From assembly GCF_008831285.2 (NCBI RefSeq), contig NC_045142.1, positions 25,743,876 through 25,807,875 on the forward strand: a DNA stretch of 64,000 nt, written 5' to 3'. The position numbers and the translations under genes were made by a program. The DNA comes from Nymphaea colorata. Its lineage: Eukaryota > Streptophyta > Magnoliopsida > Nymphaeales > Nymphaeaceae. Under the pieces are notes generated by a model. It was not told the DNA's origin, did not search any database, and worked only from the letters and a program-made list of their open reading frames with translations. Positions 47,841-58,973 of this stretch are shown one piece after another. Each line of letters starts with the position of its first letter. Position 1 is the stretch's first letter.

Positions 47841-48000
47841 TCTGTTTGGAACACTGAGAACAAGTCTTTATTATATATCAAAAGAAGATCTAACGGTGTC
47901 GATTTCTTCATTTTGACCCCATAGTTCACAAGAATCACAACCCTTTTGAGAGTCTCCATTTGCAAGCAAGTAAAATTTTATGGGTCCATGAGAACATCAT
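47841..48000 (+). repeat. Duplicated unique segment, copy A
   Basis: This roughly 160-base segment, starting TCTGTTTGGAACACTGAGAA, recurs at 48236-48405. On the minus strand both copies leave an open frame with the same peptide pattern (METLKRVVILVNYG in this copy), so they may be fragments of a duplicated exon. The source is not recognised. Confidence 0.7.
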
Positions 48001-48009
48001 GTTTGAGAG

Positions 48010-48235
48010 GTTCGAGCTTTAATCGAGTTCTAGCTCAACACATAACTATGAATATCAATTCTATTCAAAGGAGTTTGTTGAGCCTTAATCGAGTTGAGCT
48101 CGAGCTCAATATGTAATTGCCGAATCGAGCTCGAGCTGCTTCTGTCGAGCCATTCTCGAGCTTGAGTCGAGTCGATTTCGAGGTTTTAAGCTTGAGCTGA
48201 TTGAACTCGAGCTCGAATTGACTCGGGTTCACCAA
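48010..48235 (+). mobile_element. Partial GAGCTCGAG-family element
   Basis: It contains the right-hand part of the family (CGAGCTTTAATCGAG, AATATCAATTCTATTCAAA, ending GGGTTCACCAAG). The left TAGGGG end is missing. It was probably copied together with the flanking segment at 48236. Confidence 0.65.
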
Positions 48236-48405
48236 GTCTGTTTTGGAACCCTGAGAACAAGTGTTTATTATATAGCAAGAGAAGATCTAACTGTTTCGAT
48301 TTCTTCGTTTCGAGCCCACAGTTCACAAGAATCACAACCTTTTTTAGAGTCTCCATTTGCAAGCAAGCAAGTAAAATTTTATGGGTCCAAGAGAACTGCA
48401 TTTTC
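48236..48405 (+). repeat. Duplicated unique segment, copy B
   Basis: It matches 47841-48000, with substitutions and a 4-base difference in the GCAAGCAAG stretch. The minus-strand frame here is longer (48569-48186, 127 residues, starting MCSMNHRRLN) but has no recognisable domain. Confidence 0.7.
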
Positions 48406-48968
48406 GAGACGTGCTCCAAAAAAATCAGACCGCTTTTCACGGACTCGTGCCTCTGATCTCCCATCGATAGTGGATCCGATTCGGATAAAGAACTAAACTT
48501 AAAAGCCTTGTCTCTTGAAATTTGTGTCATGTTGTTGGAGTTTAGTCGCCGGTGATTCATGGAGCACACTTCTTTAAAAGACCTTTTTCTCTTTCAAATT
48601 AATTTATTCTTTTTAAAATCTTACGACGGGGAAGGTTCGGTTCATTTAGACCTCGCGGCACACTGGATTCGTAAAAACTAGCGTCCGGATAATAAAAGGC
48701 ACGGCCCCCACCTTAACTGATACATTTGGATTCGGACAAGCTTGGCGGTCGAGGACCCTCATCATCATTATTGCTTTATTTATTTATCTGCACTCTAATA
48801 ATAATAATAATATTATTATTATTATTTACTGCTTGTTAAATTTAACAAAAATAATCAGATAGCGAAAGTATCGCTCATGTAGAACAACAGTCTTTTCTTT
48901 TGCTTAAAGCTTTTTTTGCTTTTTCATTGTACTTTAACTTGTCTTTTACTTTCATACCTGCCACTCTT

Positions 48969-49029
<61 letters not shown>

Positions 49030-50244
49030 CCAGAGGGAGAAAGGTGTTACAGGTTACACGTATGTAAATAGAATAGACTTCCACATGGGAATTTAAGCTT
49101 AGTAAAGTCCAATTTCAGGAAATCATCCATTAAACCTCTGAAAACAACATAAAAACAAATCATAACTATATTAGTACAGTTAGTAACTATTAATACATTT
49201 AAATTTCATTTTTAACATTGAAAAATAATATCTTTTAAATGCTCTGAAATATTAAGAAAAATACCAAGATCTTTGAACACTAACATTTGTTACATTTACC
49301 GGGTAAGTAACACAAACCAATCAATTTACAGTTGTCACGTTGAAAATATCTGGCCACTTTTATTTATCATATTGGTACGAGCTTAAGTTAGTAACAACTT
49401 AGAGCCAATGGTCGTCTTCATATTAATTGAGCAAGTTTTCAGTGCTTCCACATGAATTTCAGATGTTCATAATTTGCTAGCTCCTTCGAAATGAATATTC
49501 TATTTTTTAACTTTGCCAAGGCAGGCCTCCATCAGTTTATGAGCTGCAATTTTCAGCCAAAGAATTTTTAGCTTCTTCCAATTTGAAGTGATTAAAATCT
49601 CAAGAAACAAACTTGGTTAAAACATAAATACAAGATGATCATTTATCTTTTCAACTACCAGATCATAGTAGAACGACAATCACAGAGAAACTTCTGCAAA
49701 CAGATTTTATTATATTATCGACAAGGTGACCTCTGTTCTAGGTCCGAACTCTTGGTAGCATGCCCGGGCTCTGAAGAAAATTTCCGACGACGATCACGGA
49801 AACATGATCTTCTTCTCATTCATGCAAAATTAACCACGCACAATTTGCTGTTCTTAAATTTTCTACTGCTTTTGCTTGATCGAGAGAGGGACGGGGAGAA
49901 AATGAGTAAAGAATTCATAGCTCAACGAAATCCAACCAGTCGAATGAAACAACACCAAGAGAAATTAAAACAGCACAGAGCAGAAGCTCATGTCCCACAG
50001 AGAGAGGGAGAGAGAGAGAGAACCTAATGGCGCTCTGGATGATGACTATGGTTCTTACAATCAGATCAATGGTTTTATTCCTGAAACGTATGAATAAAAT
50101 AACATCTTATTCTCCTAAGAAAACATTATTATTTATTTGTTCTAACCTACCATTTACTTTGCTTTGCTACATGTTGGTGGGGAGAGGGAGAGAGGGGGAG
50201 AGAGAGATCGTCGTCGTCGAAGGACAGACACTACTCCGGCGGGA
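48406..50244. other. Intergenic DNA downstream of ERF-VII copy 2
   Basis: It contains the (AAT)/(ATT) inverted run at 48797-48827, the CT/TA microsatellite at 48966-49029, and AT-rich sequence. The end nearest 50244 should be the ERF 3' UTR; it is GA-rich around 49995-50210. No other gene is supported. Confidence 0.4.
48966..49029. repeat. (CT)n-(TA)n compound microsatellite
   Basis: About 12 CT units followed by about 18 TA units with one ACATA interruption. Confidence 0.95.
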
Positions 50245-51153
50245 TCACATTGGGAGCGTCGACGAGCAGCTGACAGGGACGTCGTCGAAGCTCCAGAGCT
50301 CCATGGAGGTGGCGACGGCGGTCTCCTGGGCTGGTGGCGGCGCTGGCTGCTCGTACCCGGCGTCGAAACCCTGCAGGAATTCTATGTAGTTGTCGTAGGC
50401 GCGGAGCTGCTCGGCTAGCCGCATTGCGCTCTTCTTCTTATCGTCCTCCACGGCAATCGCAGGCTTCTCCGGCGGCAGATAAAAGGCTGCCTGGCGGTGG
50501 TGGTGATAGTCCGCTGCAGCCGCATCGAAGCCGAGAGAGCCCGGAACTTCCTGGCGGAACTGGTGAAGGTGGTGGACAGCGGCAGCGGAGGAAGGGCGGG
50601 GAGAAGGGATCTCGTTGGGGAAATTAACCTTGGCCTTGCTGCCTCTGATCTTGCGAGCCTCGGCGTCGTAGGCGCGGGCAGCCTCCTCGGCAGTGTTGAA
50701 CGTCCCCAGCCAGACCCTCACACCCTTCCTCGGGTCGCGGATCTCCGCCGCCCACTTCCCCCAAGGCCTCTGCCTTATCCCTCTGTAGAGGTTCTTCCTC
50801 TGCCGCTTCGGCTTCCGCTCCTCCTCTTCGTCGTCCTCCCACTCCTCTGTTTCACATCAAACACCACCACGTACTTTCTCAAGAAAAAGGAGGAGGAAAT
50901 GTGGAAAGAGGAATGAAGAAAACAACAGAGGGATACAGAGATAAGCGGGGATGAAGGATTAAAGGAAGAAGGGGTCCGCACCTGAGGCGAGTCGACGCTT
51001 GGGGACGGCATCAGTGAAAGACTCGACTGAGTTGGAGCATTTCTCGGTGGCGGTGGCGTTCGTGAAGACGTCCGGCCATTTGTCCGGGATGGCGGCGGTG
51101 CCCTTCGCTTGGCTTTGCCGTATCAGATCGAAGATGATCGCTCCCCCGCACAT
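50245..51153 (-). CDS. Group VII ERF (AP2/ERF) transcription factor, copy 2, intact
   Basis: RAP2.12/RAP2.3-type activator of hypoxia genes, 257 residues. Exons are 51153-50982 and 50846-50245, with a 135-base phase-1 intron at the same codon as in copy 1. The N-terminus is [11 protein letters not shown]: Met removal exposes Cys2, the target of plant cysteine oxidases, so stability should depend on oxygen (family knowledge). A basic patch (KPKRQRK) precedes the AP2 domain at 78-134 ([18 protein letters not shown] to KAKVNFP). The C-terminus has [20 protein letters not shown] and [13 protein letters not shown], the conserved group VII activation region. The first 28 residues equal copy 1, while the linkers differ. 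It lies 8.2 kb from copy 1 in the same orientation, so this is a tandem duplicate pair, and it is probably the functional member. Confidence 0.93.
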
Positions 51154-51381
51154 CTTCTTTCACTCTATGGCCTTTTCCTCCCTCGTCCTTATCTTTCTTC
51201 TTGTGGGGAGTCGCTCTTCAGAGAGAAGAAGAGATTTTTCCACACGTAGAGAAGATCAAACCCGAGGGCAAAGAGAAAAATGGAAGCCCCCCTCTGCTAG
51301 AAGAGAGAGAGCTTTTGCTGCTTTCCTTATCCCCTTCTCTTTCTTTAACCTTTTTACGGAGAATGGAGCAGGAAGGAACTG

Positions 51382-51392
51382 CTATTTATAGG
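51382..51392 (-). promoter_or_regulatory. TATA box of ERF-VII copy 2
   Basis: The minus strand reads CCTATAAATAGC, about 230 bases before the ATG at 51153. Spacing and sequence match the TATA box of copy 1, consistent with promoter duplication along with the gene. Confidence 0.65.
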
Positions 51393-52939
51393 CTTAACTT
51401 GAGTGCAGCCTCCCTGTCTGGGGTTGAAACTATTTTCCCAGGGAAGTTTCTTCGTTGGCAGCTGAGTTTTCAGATTCCATTGCTCTTTTCTTAATTTTTT
51501 ATCCTCTGCCCTTGAAAAAATTTAAGCTTCCTTTTCTGTTGAACACGAGTCGGAAAGAAGAATAAATCTTTCTGCTATGCGTGGTATTTAATTCACACAG
51601 CCACGAGAAATATCTGTTTCCTCTGCTGCCTGAAACTCCTCAGAATTCTCAGCTCCTTCAAACAACTTTGGTTACGTTATTGATCAATCGACATAATGGC
51701 TCACTTTGATAAGGAAAAACAAAAGATAACTTCTGTTTGGAACCAAATCTGAATCTAACTTTCAATTTCACATTGGAATCTGAATTCAATTTTAAATACT
51801 CAATTGAATCCGACCTATATGATATGTTAAAAACTGACTATCAACACGAGTATATATTAAACATACGATATTTACTTATAAAAGCAAGAAGATGGCATTA
51901 AAGACTTCGATCGAAAACTAATAACTTTTACTTCTATATGAAGTGATTGAAAAGAAATGTTCTTCCTTGAGTGCGGATGAGGGCCTCAATATAAGACGGA
52001 GATGGAGTGTTTCATTCACAGGGTGTACTGATCTGATGTTCATGTGACATGGGGCTCACCCGCCTACCTAATTTTAGCTGTATCCCTTCGTTGAAAAGTA
52101 GCTAGACAGCATAATTCATGAGCAAAACTTGCCGTAACAACTAATAAAAAAAATAGTCATTCAAAGGTTTTCATGTTCGCGTAATTTATTGAGAAGCAAT
52201 GAACTTTTGTATAGTTCCTTTGATCATGTGTGTTCAAGCAACTTGGGATCTAATTTACACATACAGCATTGAGTGTATCGCGCAATTACAGATGGTTCCT
52301 GAAACATTGTTTTATTTAACGAAATTCCCGATAAATCATCAAAGGTTTACAAATAAGGAAAAAAATTATAACTTAATAAGAAAATGTGAAGTAACAAGTT
52401 ATTTTCCTAGTTTCTTTGTGCAAAATATTAAAATCTTTTGTGAAAGTTCTATGTTGTTGATAGTTTCTATGATGAACAGAGACAATTTCTCATACGGGCA
52501 CCAATTTATGTTATTTATGTGGAAGTTCACACGGATAACCTTGTTACATATTGGTGCCTTCAAATCTAAGATTTCATATATTTGTACCCATTGATTATAA
52601 ATTTTTAGCTTCTGGCACTAACGAGGCGTGTGGCTGGCCTATGACTCGACCATTTATTCATCATGTATTTTATTTACAAGTAAATTGTTGGTTTTGATCA
52701 TATATCTTAAACATCTTATTCAATATCAGTTCAATAATCAAAGCGTCACAGGGAATGAGCAAAATGGTAAGATGATGATGTATTTGGGAATGCAATGGTG
52801 TAAAGTTGAATGTTCTACATTAAATTTTAAATCCGTCATTCCATTGCTTAAGCTTTCTCTTTGTATATATCCTTGTAAAGATTTGCATCTAAGTTTTTAA
52901 CTTTTCATTTAAAAATTTGCGGCTAAGATTTGTTAAATG
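51393..52939. other. Upstream region of ERF-VII copy 2 and AT-rich spacer
   Basis: The first few hundred bases are probably promoter. Around 51740-51850 lie AATCTGAATCTAAC-type repeat pieces like those of the TAGGGATGTCAA family. ORFs at 52199-52594 and 52628-52900 have no recognisable domain. Confidence 0.4.
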
Positions 52940-53225
52940 TGTGAAGCACTAGCTTAAATTTGAACTCAAGCTCATTAACAAGTCGAGTTTAAGTTCCAGG
53001 AGCTCCGACTAAATTAAAATTGAGTATGCTCATTCACAGGAGGGGTTGTTTAATGAATCGAGCCAGAGACAGATCCTAAAAGATGCTCATTGAAAAATAA
53101 AGAAATTTTAAGAGACTGGTATGAGCAATGCCTATATCAGTTCGACATGGACTCAAGTGTTAGCTTGTCATCGAGCTTGCGTCAAGCTAAAGTATTGTTG
53201 AGCTCAAGTGCAATTAAGTTTAGGA
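52940..53225. repeat. Degraded GAGCTCGAG-family fragment
   Basis: It contains TTTGAACTCAAGCTCATTAA, AAGTCGAGTTTAAG and TGTCATCGAGCTTGCG blocks. The ends are not recognisable. Confidence 0.45.
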
Positions 53226-53227
53226 GG

Positions 53228-53425
53228 CGAGCCAAGGTAAGGCCCACATGGGCCCTGGGCCAACCTCAATCTTTTTTTTTTTTAAATTTGTATGTAAATT
53301 TTAAAAAATTCACTTGTTCTATATAAAAATTTTGAAAAATGATATTTCGTCCTTAGTCAAAATGTAGAAGTTTTAATTTGGTCTGCTTCATGAAAAATTG
53401 TTCGCTCTACCCCTAGTTACATTGC
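53228..53425 (+). repeat. GGCGGAGCC-family repeat copy
   Basis: It starts GGCGAGCCAAGGTAAGGCCCA, continues with a T-rich block and TTTTGAAAAATGATATTTCG, and ends TGTTCGCTCTACCCCTAG. The same order of blocks is found at 56156-56326. No clear target-site duplication. Confidence 0.6.
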
Positions 53426-53549
53426 ATTGTTTTTCTTCACCAATATAAGTTGTCACTGATCATTGGGATAAGATCATCCCCAGCAGTATGACATTTGAAT
53501 CCATCAAATGTCATGCTAAAGCAAGAAATTGGATGACGAATTCACAAGT

Positions 53550-53650
53550 TTAAACGAGTCGAGCTCGAACTCAGACAATCGAGTTGTAACTCAAACTCGA
53601 TGGTCGACTCGAGTTCGAGTTTGAACAAGCTCGAGTTTAAGTTCAAACCA
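53550..53650. repeat. Short GAGCTCGAG-family fragment
   Basis: It carries ACGAGTCGAGCTCGAAC and TCGACTCGAGTTCGAG blocks only. Confidence 0.5.
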
Positions 53651-56146
53651 AGCAATATATGAGGGAAGCGCCAACACTTAATGCACAAGCACACGAACGT
53701 GTGTAGAGGCATGCTTAGCTTGTGCCAGTGCCATGCATATCCTGTGAAAAGGGGATGTTTATCTACAAGGACGTCGTATTGTAAAGAAAACTGTTGGCTA
53801 CCGAGTCGGTGGGCGCGAGACCAAGGTCAGACTAAGCCACCTCTCGACCTGACTCGATTCTTTTCGAAGATCGAGGGAGCTGACCGACTCCATTGATTTG
53901 GTGGCCGGAGGACTTGAACATGAACATGAACATGGGTTCGGTTCTTGATGTTTGACGGAAGCAGTAAGGGCACGCCCCCTTTCCTTTCCCAGCAGGTTCA
54001 TCAGCCTCTCTCGCTTTCCATCTCATAGTCTTTGTGTCAACACGGCGATTCAAATCAAACGCTTGACTAGTTTTATGGGCGGCCGCAAAGCTCGTACACT
54101 TAAGTCATATTTGAAGGAAATCCTTGACCCGGACGGCCGAGGTCCGATGAAGATCGTCAACTTTTTTTTGTTTCTTCGGCCGCAAAGTTCTCATCCTTTC
54201 AACTTTGAAGAACAGAGCAAGTCAAATACACAAATCATTTAAAAATTAGATATCTTTACTTTCTCATGCCATAAAATTCAATCAACACATGAAATGTTCA
54301 TTTCATTTCTATTTTTCGTGTATTTTAAGCATCTTCATAAAGTCATATTGATAAGAGAAAAGCGACTTAGTGAAAGACATCTATATATAAATACCAAAAA
54401 AGTAGTTACCATATTTTTTGTATATTAAATTGAATAAGAATAATATGAGCCGTCGATATTTTAAGTAGATTAGATGGTGGACATTAGACCAAGTTGTATT
54501 TCCAAAAGACAAAATTACCTTTATTAATTAAGGAAATTGATTTGCTTCTTTCCATAAGGGGAATTTATGTTATTTGGAAATACAATTTGCTTTTCTATTA
54601 ACTTAGTTTATACCATATTTACAAATAACGTTTCAAGTCTAAATGGTAAGGTTTTTCTTGAGTATAATATAGCGATCTTGAAAAAAATAAAAAAAGACTA
54701 AAAATGAAGGAAAAATAAAACAAGTGAGAAACTAATAACACAAACATCAAAAGATAAGTAAATTTGAAACAAATAAAAAAGTAAAAAAATTGAAAAAAAC
54801 GTGAAAAATGCATTAAAAACAAGTTTTTTCATTTTAAACATTTTTTTTAGTTTTAAACGGCAATTTAATTTATCATGTTTTTTTAAAAAACATGTTTTTT
54901 TGTGACTATGGTTATTGAATTTTTAATTATATATATATATATATATGTTGATGACTTTTATGTTGTTGCTAATGATGAGCGGTGCATGTGCTTCATGCTT
55001 ATTCATTTTAAATGGGCAGGAAAAAGTTGGTAGAGTAATGAAATGAAATGTGTGGGTGGGGAGGAGTTGGTGAATGAATGATTCTTCGGGCTTTCTTCTT
55101 CAACCTCAGGAGCACGCCGGAAATGGAATCCTCCAAAACCAGTGTCTCCTCTTCACTGGAACCGTGGGCCCAGATCTTGGAAGCGCAACCATTAATATTA
55201 TCAGCAAACCGACTTTCTATCGCATTGTCCTCATCCTCATGTCAGTCTCTTCTTTCTTACCAACAGAGGGTTGCTACTAATACAATGCATGATATATATA
55301 TATATATTTTAGAACAAGTCCAAATTGAAAGGTTGATAGTTTTTAAATTAACGAGGAAGATTGCATCTCTACGCAGTGAAAACAAAATGGTTAAAGTAAC
55401 TTGTGGAATTCAATAGGCCACATCTTGTTTCTTTACATGAAGTTTTTTTTTTTTTTTACTGAGTATCATCCTGGGCAGAAGTTAAGGATGCAAATATTTC
55501 TCGTTCGGACAATTTTAAGTACATGAAAAATTGGACACAGTCAAATTCAGCACAGCCACAAAAGAGAAAAAAAAAATCAAAATCAGGGTGCACCAGATGA
55601 ACTATAATTAATTAGAAACTAAGTTATAATAATGAAAACTTGTCTATGCACACATTAATTGGCAAAAATTAATGTTTATAAATAAAACTAACTTAAAGGG
55701 TACATTTAAATCAGCTCATGGTGCTACTAAACCTGCCCTTGACCACATAGTCATGGCCCCATGCAGCATTAGAGTTTTGGTTCCACAAAGGCGTCAATGG
55801 TTTGGATATAGTCTCATATTCGATTCCGTATTATATACAATTTTCATTGACTAGATTAGTTGCCAAATTTGAATTTTGTATTGTTCTATTGAAAACATTT
55901 TCAAATTATTTAATTTTTTCTTGTTGAGTATCAAATGGGGAATTAAAAAATAATCATGAAGTTTTTCTCCTTTTAAATACATCTGAATCCAAATTTGTCT
56001 CCAAGATCTCTTTAATATGATCATTAATTTGAACCTGATCCACTTTATAATTATTGCATGCCCACCTTGGGAACTAAGGAACATAATGTTACTGTTGCCA
56101 AACGCTCCTCCCCAATTGTTCTGCATTGTTCAAGCGCCCCCGAAAA
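53651..56146. other. Intergenic DNA
   Basis: No supported gene. The patch at about 55085-55260 is less AT-rich and is open in two plus-strand frames (one encodes a peptide with MESSKTSVSSSLEPW), but no domain is recognisable. An AT tract lies at 54930-54947, and poly-T and poly-A tracts lie near 55445 and 55570. Confidence 0.4.
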
Positions 56147-56155
56147 GTTGCACCA

Positions 56156-56326
56156 GAGGCGGAGCCAGGGGGCACGGCACGCATGGGTCGTAGCCCTAGC
56201 TTAATTTAAAAAAAAAAAATACTTGTCCAATATTAAAATTTTGAAAAATGATAATTTGGCCCGTGTCAAAATTTAGAAACTTTAATTCGGCACCAGTCAA
56301 TGAAAAATTTCAGGATCCGCCCCTAG
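56156..56326 (+). mobile_element. GGCGGAGCC-ended MITE with perfect 9-bp TSD
   Basis: 171 bases starting GAGGCGGAGCCAGGG and ending CAGGATCCGCCCCTAG, an imperfect terminal inverted repeat around GGCGGA(G/T)CC. It is flanked by GTTGCACCA at 56147-56155 and 56327-56335. A 9-bp duplication is typical of Mutator-like elements; the superfamily is inferred from that alone. Relatives with the same block order lie at 53228, near 57890-58070 and near 62866-63010. Confidence 0.82.
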
Positions 56327-56335
56327 GTTGCACCA

Positions 56336-57053
56336 ATATATGGCTTTCGATAATAGAGGCAAGGAGGCAACTCTCGTGCTATATTTAGTTTTTAGATCTA
56401 AGATCCAATGTTATCAAACATGTGCACCCCTAATCGGACCCAAGTACCAAGTGTTGGGACCATAGCAGAAACTAGAGGACGTTTATTGTCAATGATAAAA
56501 CTCTTCCATTCTAGGAGACCAATGGTTTTGTCATACCAGCTAGAGCAATGGCTACGTTTTGAACCCTTCCTACGCGTTTACTTACACAACTTCAAGAGGT
56601 TTGGCGTAGCTGGTCGAACTAGCAGTTGGCATGATGCTAGGTACTGATTTGACTTGTGTGGGCGTCGAACTGACCGAAGCAGGTATACGTCTAGAAGGTT
56701 TTATGCCGCCGGGCGAACGACAAAGACACTCTTTTGATCCTTACATTATTCAAAAGATGTGTATACCTACTGAGAATGTGGATGATCCTTAAGCTGTGTT
56801 TGGCTTCTCTTGCGTGGTCTAACCTTTCATTCTCGAGTTCCTTAGATTGAAGATTAGACCTTTCTTTTTCTGATCTTAGATCAGGTCCTGGTCGGAGCCA
56901 AGGGGGGCATGCTTAGTCGACCATGAAAAATTCTGAGAGACCTGCACTGCTACGATCCAAGAAGTCCTTTTTCCTTTTGACATCACACACCAAGTGATAG
57001 TGATGGAAAGCACAACCATACACCTTTCCACACCAAGTAAGAGTGATGGTAGT
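56336..57053. other. Intergenic DNA
   Basis: No supported gene. A short imperfect repeat, CACCAAGTGATAGTGATGGA and CACCAAGTAAGAGTGATGGT, lies between 56990 and 57050. Confidence 0.4.
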
Positions 57054-57436
57054 TAGGGATGTCAAGGATTGGATTCGGATATATTCTTAATCATGTTTGT
57101 TTTTTCGGATATTCATGTATTTGAATTCGAATTTGAATAAAAAAGTTATATCCAAATCCGAATCTGAAATCTGATTTTACAATCCGAATCCGATTTTTAT
57201 ATGTTTATCTAAATGCCAATCTGAATTTCAAACAGATTTGGCCAATTTTCAAAATTTAATGGCATTAAATGAAGATGTTTGTTTGTCTAAAAATGAATCT
57301 GATTCGAATCCGTATCTCAATCTGATCAAATATTTATATATATCCGAATCTGAATCCGATCCGATTTCTTAATCAGAATTGTCAAACAGATCGGTTCACT
57401 TGGTTATCCGATTCAAATCGGATATATTGACATCCA
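57054..57436. mobile_element. TAGGGATGTCAA-ended non-autonomous transposon, second copy
   Basis: It starts TAGGGATGTCAAGGATTGG and ends ATATATTGACATCCATA. The body carries AATCCGAATCTGAAATC and GATCCGATTTCTTAATCAG blocks matching the copy at 24259-24680. No clear target-site duplication. A 19-base direct repeat, CATATAGGTATCACAACGG, follows at about 57433-57470. Confidence 0.65.
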
Positions 57437-57621
57437 TATAGGTATCACAACGGCATATAGGTATCACAACGGGTTGGCTTGGGTAGCATGTTATAGCCAA
57501 GTCCTCACTTTAAATCTTGGAAGGTCCTATCTTCATGGTATTGATGAATGTTGAGCTTAAGATTAAGGGTGACATTGTGGTGGTTATGTGTCCTGCTCTT
57601 CTCCCTCCCTCTTCCCCCCCA

Positions 57622-57624
<3 letters not shown>

Positions 57625-57693
<69 letters not shown>

Positions 57694-57694
57694 G

Positions 57695-57726
<32 letters not shown>
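57625..57726. repeat. (CT)n-(TA)n compound microsatellite
   Basis: A CT run is followed by TA runs with regular TG interruptions. ORFs on both strands here are Ser-Leu or Ile-Tyr repeats. Confidence 0.95.
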
Positions 57727-57824
57727 AGAAACATGTTGGATCAAATGTATTCTCATCTTTGTCTCCTTGTAATTGGTCAATTTCAAAGATGGGAGGGGAC
57801 ATAGAAAACCAAGACTAATGTAAC

Positions 57825-57827
<3 letters not shown>

Positions 57828-57882
<55 letters not shown>
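57828..57882. repeat. (CT)n microsatellite, about 27 units
   Basis: An uninterrupted CT run, about 100 bases after the previous microsatellite. Confidence 0.95.
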
Positions 57883-57883
<1 letters not shown>

Positions 57884-57889
57884 AATGGG

Positions 57890-58070
57890 TAGAGCCATAA
57901 ATTTTCCATGAGAGAGACTGAATTAAAGTTTTCTAAATTTTGACAAGATCCAAAATATCAAATTTTAGAATTTTTTATATAGGACAAATGAAATTTTGTA
58001 AAATTTACATGTAATTTTTTTTTTCAGGTGGTGCCAGGGCCCATGCGGACCCCCCTTGGCTCAGCCCTTG
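57890..58070 (-). repeat. GGCGGAGCC-family repeat copy, reversed
   Basis: It begins TAGAGCCATAAATTTTCCATG and ends GGGCCCATGCGGACCCCCCTTGGCTCAG-like. Block order is the reverse of 53228-53425. No duplication of the target is visible. Confidence 0.5.
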
Positions 58071-58973
58071 GGTATATATATGGGATACACGTCGATTTCG
58101 TGAAGTGGGACAGTGTGTTGAGTTTGGAAGATATTTTTTCGTCGAACGTTGATGAGGATGATGGTTTAAGTTGAAACTGAGGAGTACATGTAATGTTCTT
58201 CATGCATGTTGGGGAACCTTTTAAGATTATTCAAAGATTTGTTATGTTTTTTCTTGGTTTTGGAATACGAAAGCAATACGTTTTCAATTGTTTGGAATGA
58301 AATAGCAAGACTGGACAAACTGGCGCGAATGGATCCAAGTTTTGACAACATCAACAACAAGAGACTAAGATGAGTGAAAGGATTAGGAACCAGAAGAAGA
58401 AAAGGATGTTAGGAATTAGACATGTTTAATGGAGGTCTGACTCAAGAATGAAACAAGCAATATGACACATAAGTCTTCTGAGTGCTGAAAAAATCATATT
58501 ATGGAAATCAGATCAGCTAATATTGGAATTGCAATAGGAAAAAAAAAAAATCAAGCTAAACTAAGAATCAATAGAAGTACAATTGTATAAATTGAAGACC
58601 TAGGTGTTGTTCGTGCCATTAAATTATGGTGGTTATAAGCATTTAATTGAATCTCTGTATATATAGTTACAAATCAATCTCATTGAATGAAGTACAATTA
58701 TGCAAAACTGTTTGAAATTACTAGTTAGAGTAAATTGCCAAATGCCTCCTAATTCCACCATTGATTTCATTTGAAAGGGAACCCAAATTTTGGTTTCGGT
58801 ATTCTTTCACTGGATTGCACTAACTATCTATTTTCCAAATAGTTTGCCTCTTTCATTTGAAGATAAAAGGAGACTATCGTAGCTTAGAACAGCACTATCT
58901 AAGGCATAACGTAAAATCCGTAGAGCTTTCATTATCTGTTCTTTCCTGAACAAACAACAATAGAAGTAGGGAC
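58071..58973. other. Intergenic DNA
   Basis: AT-rich sequence without supported gene or clear repeat. Confidence 0.4.

Noticed and set aside
45314-48235. GAGCTCGAG blocks as a regulatory or satellite array
   Set aside because: Defined terminal inverted repeats and target-site duplications show that they are separate transposon insertions, not a satellite.
57510-57909. Several ORFs over CT/TA tracts
   Set aside because: They are Ile-Tyr, Arg-Glu or Ser-Leu repeats created by microsatellites. The same holds near 23500, 44690 and 48980.
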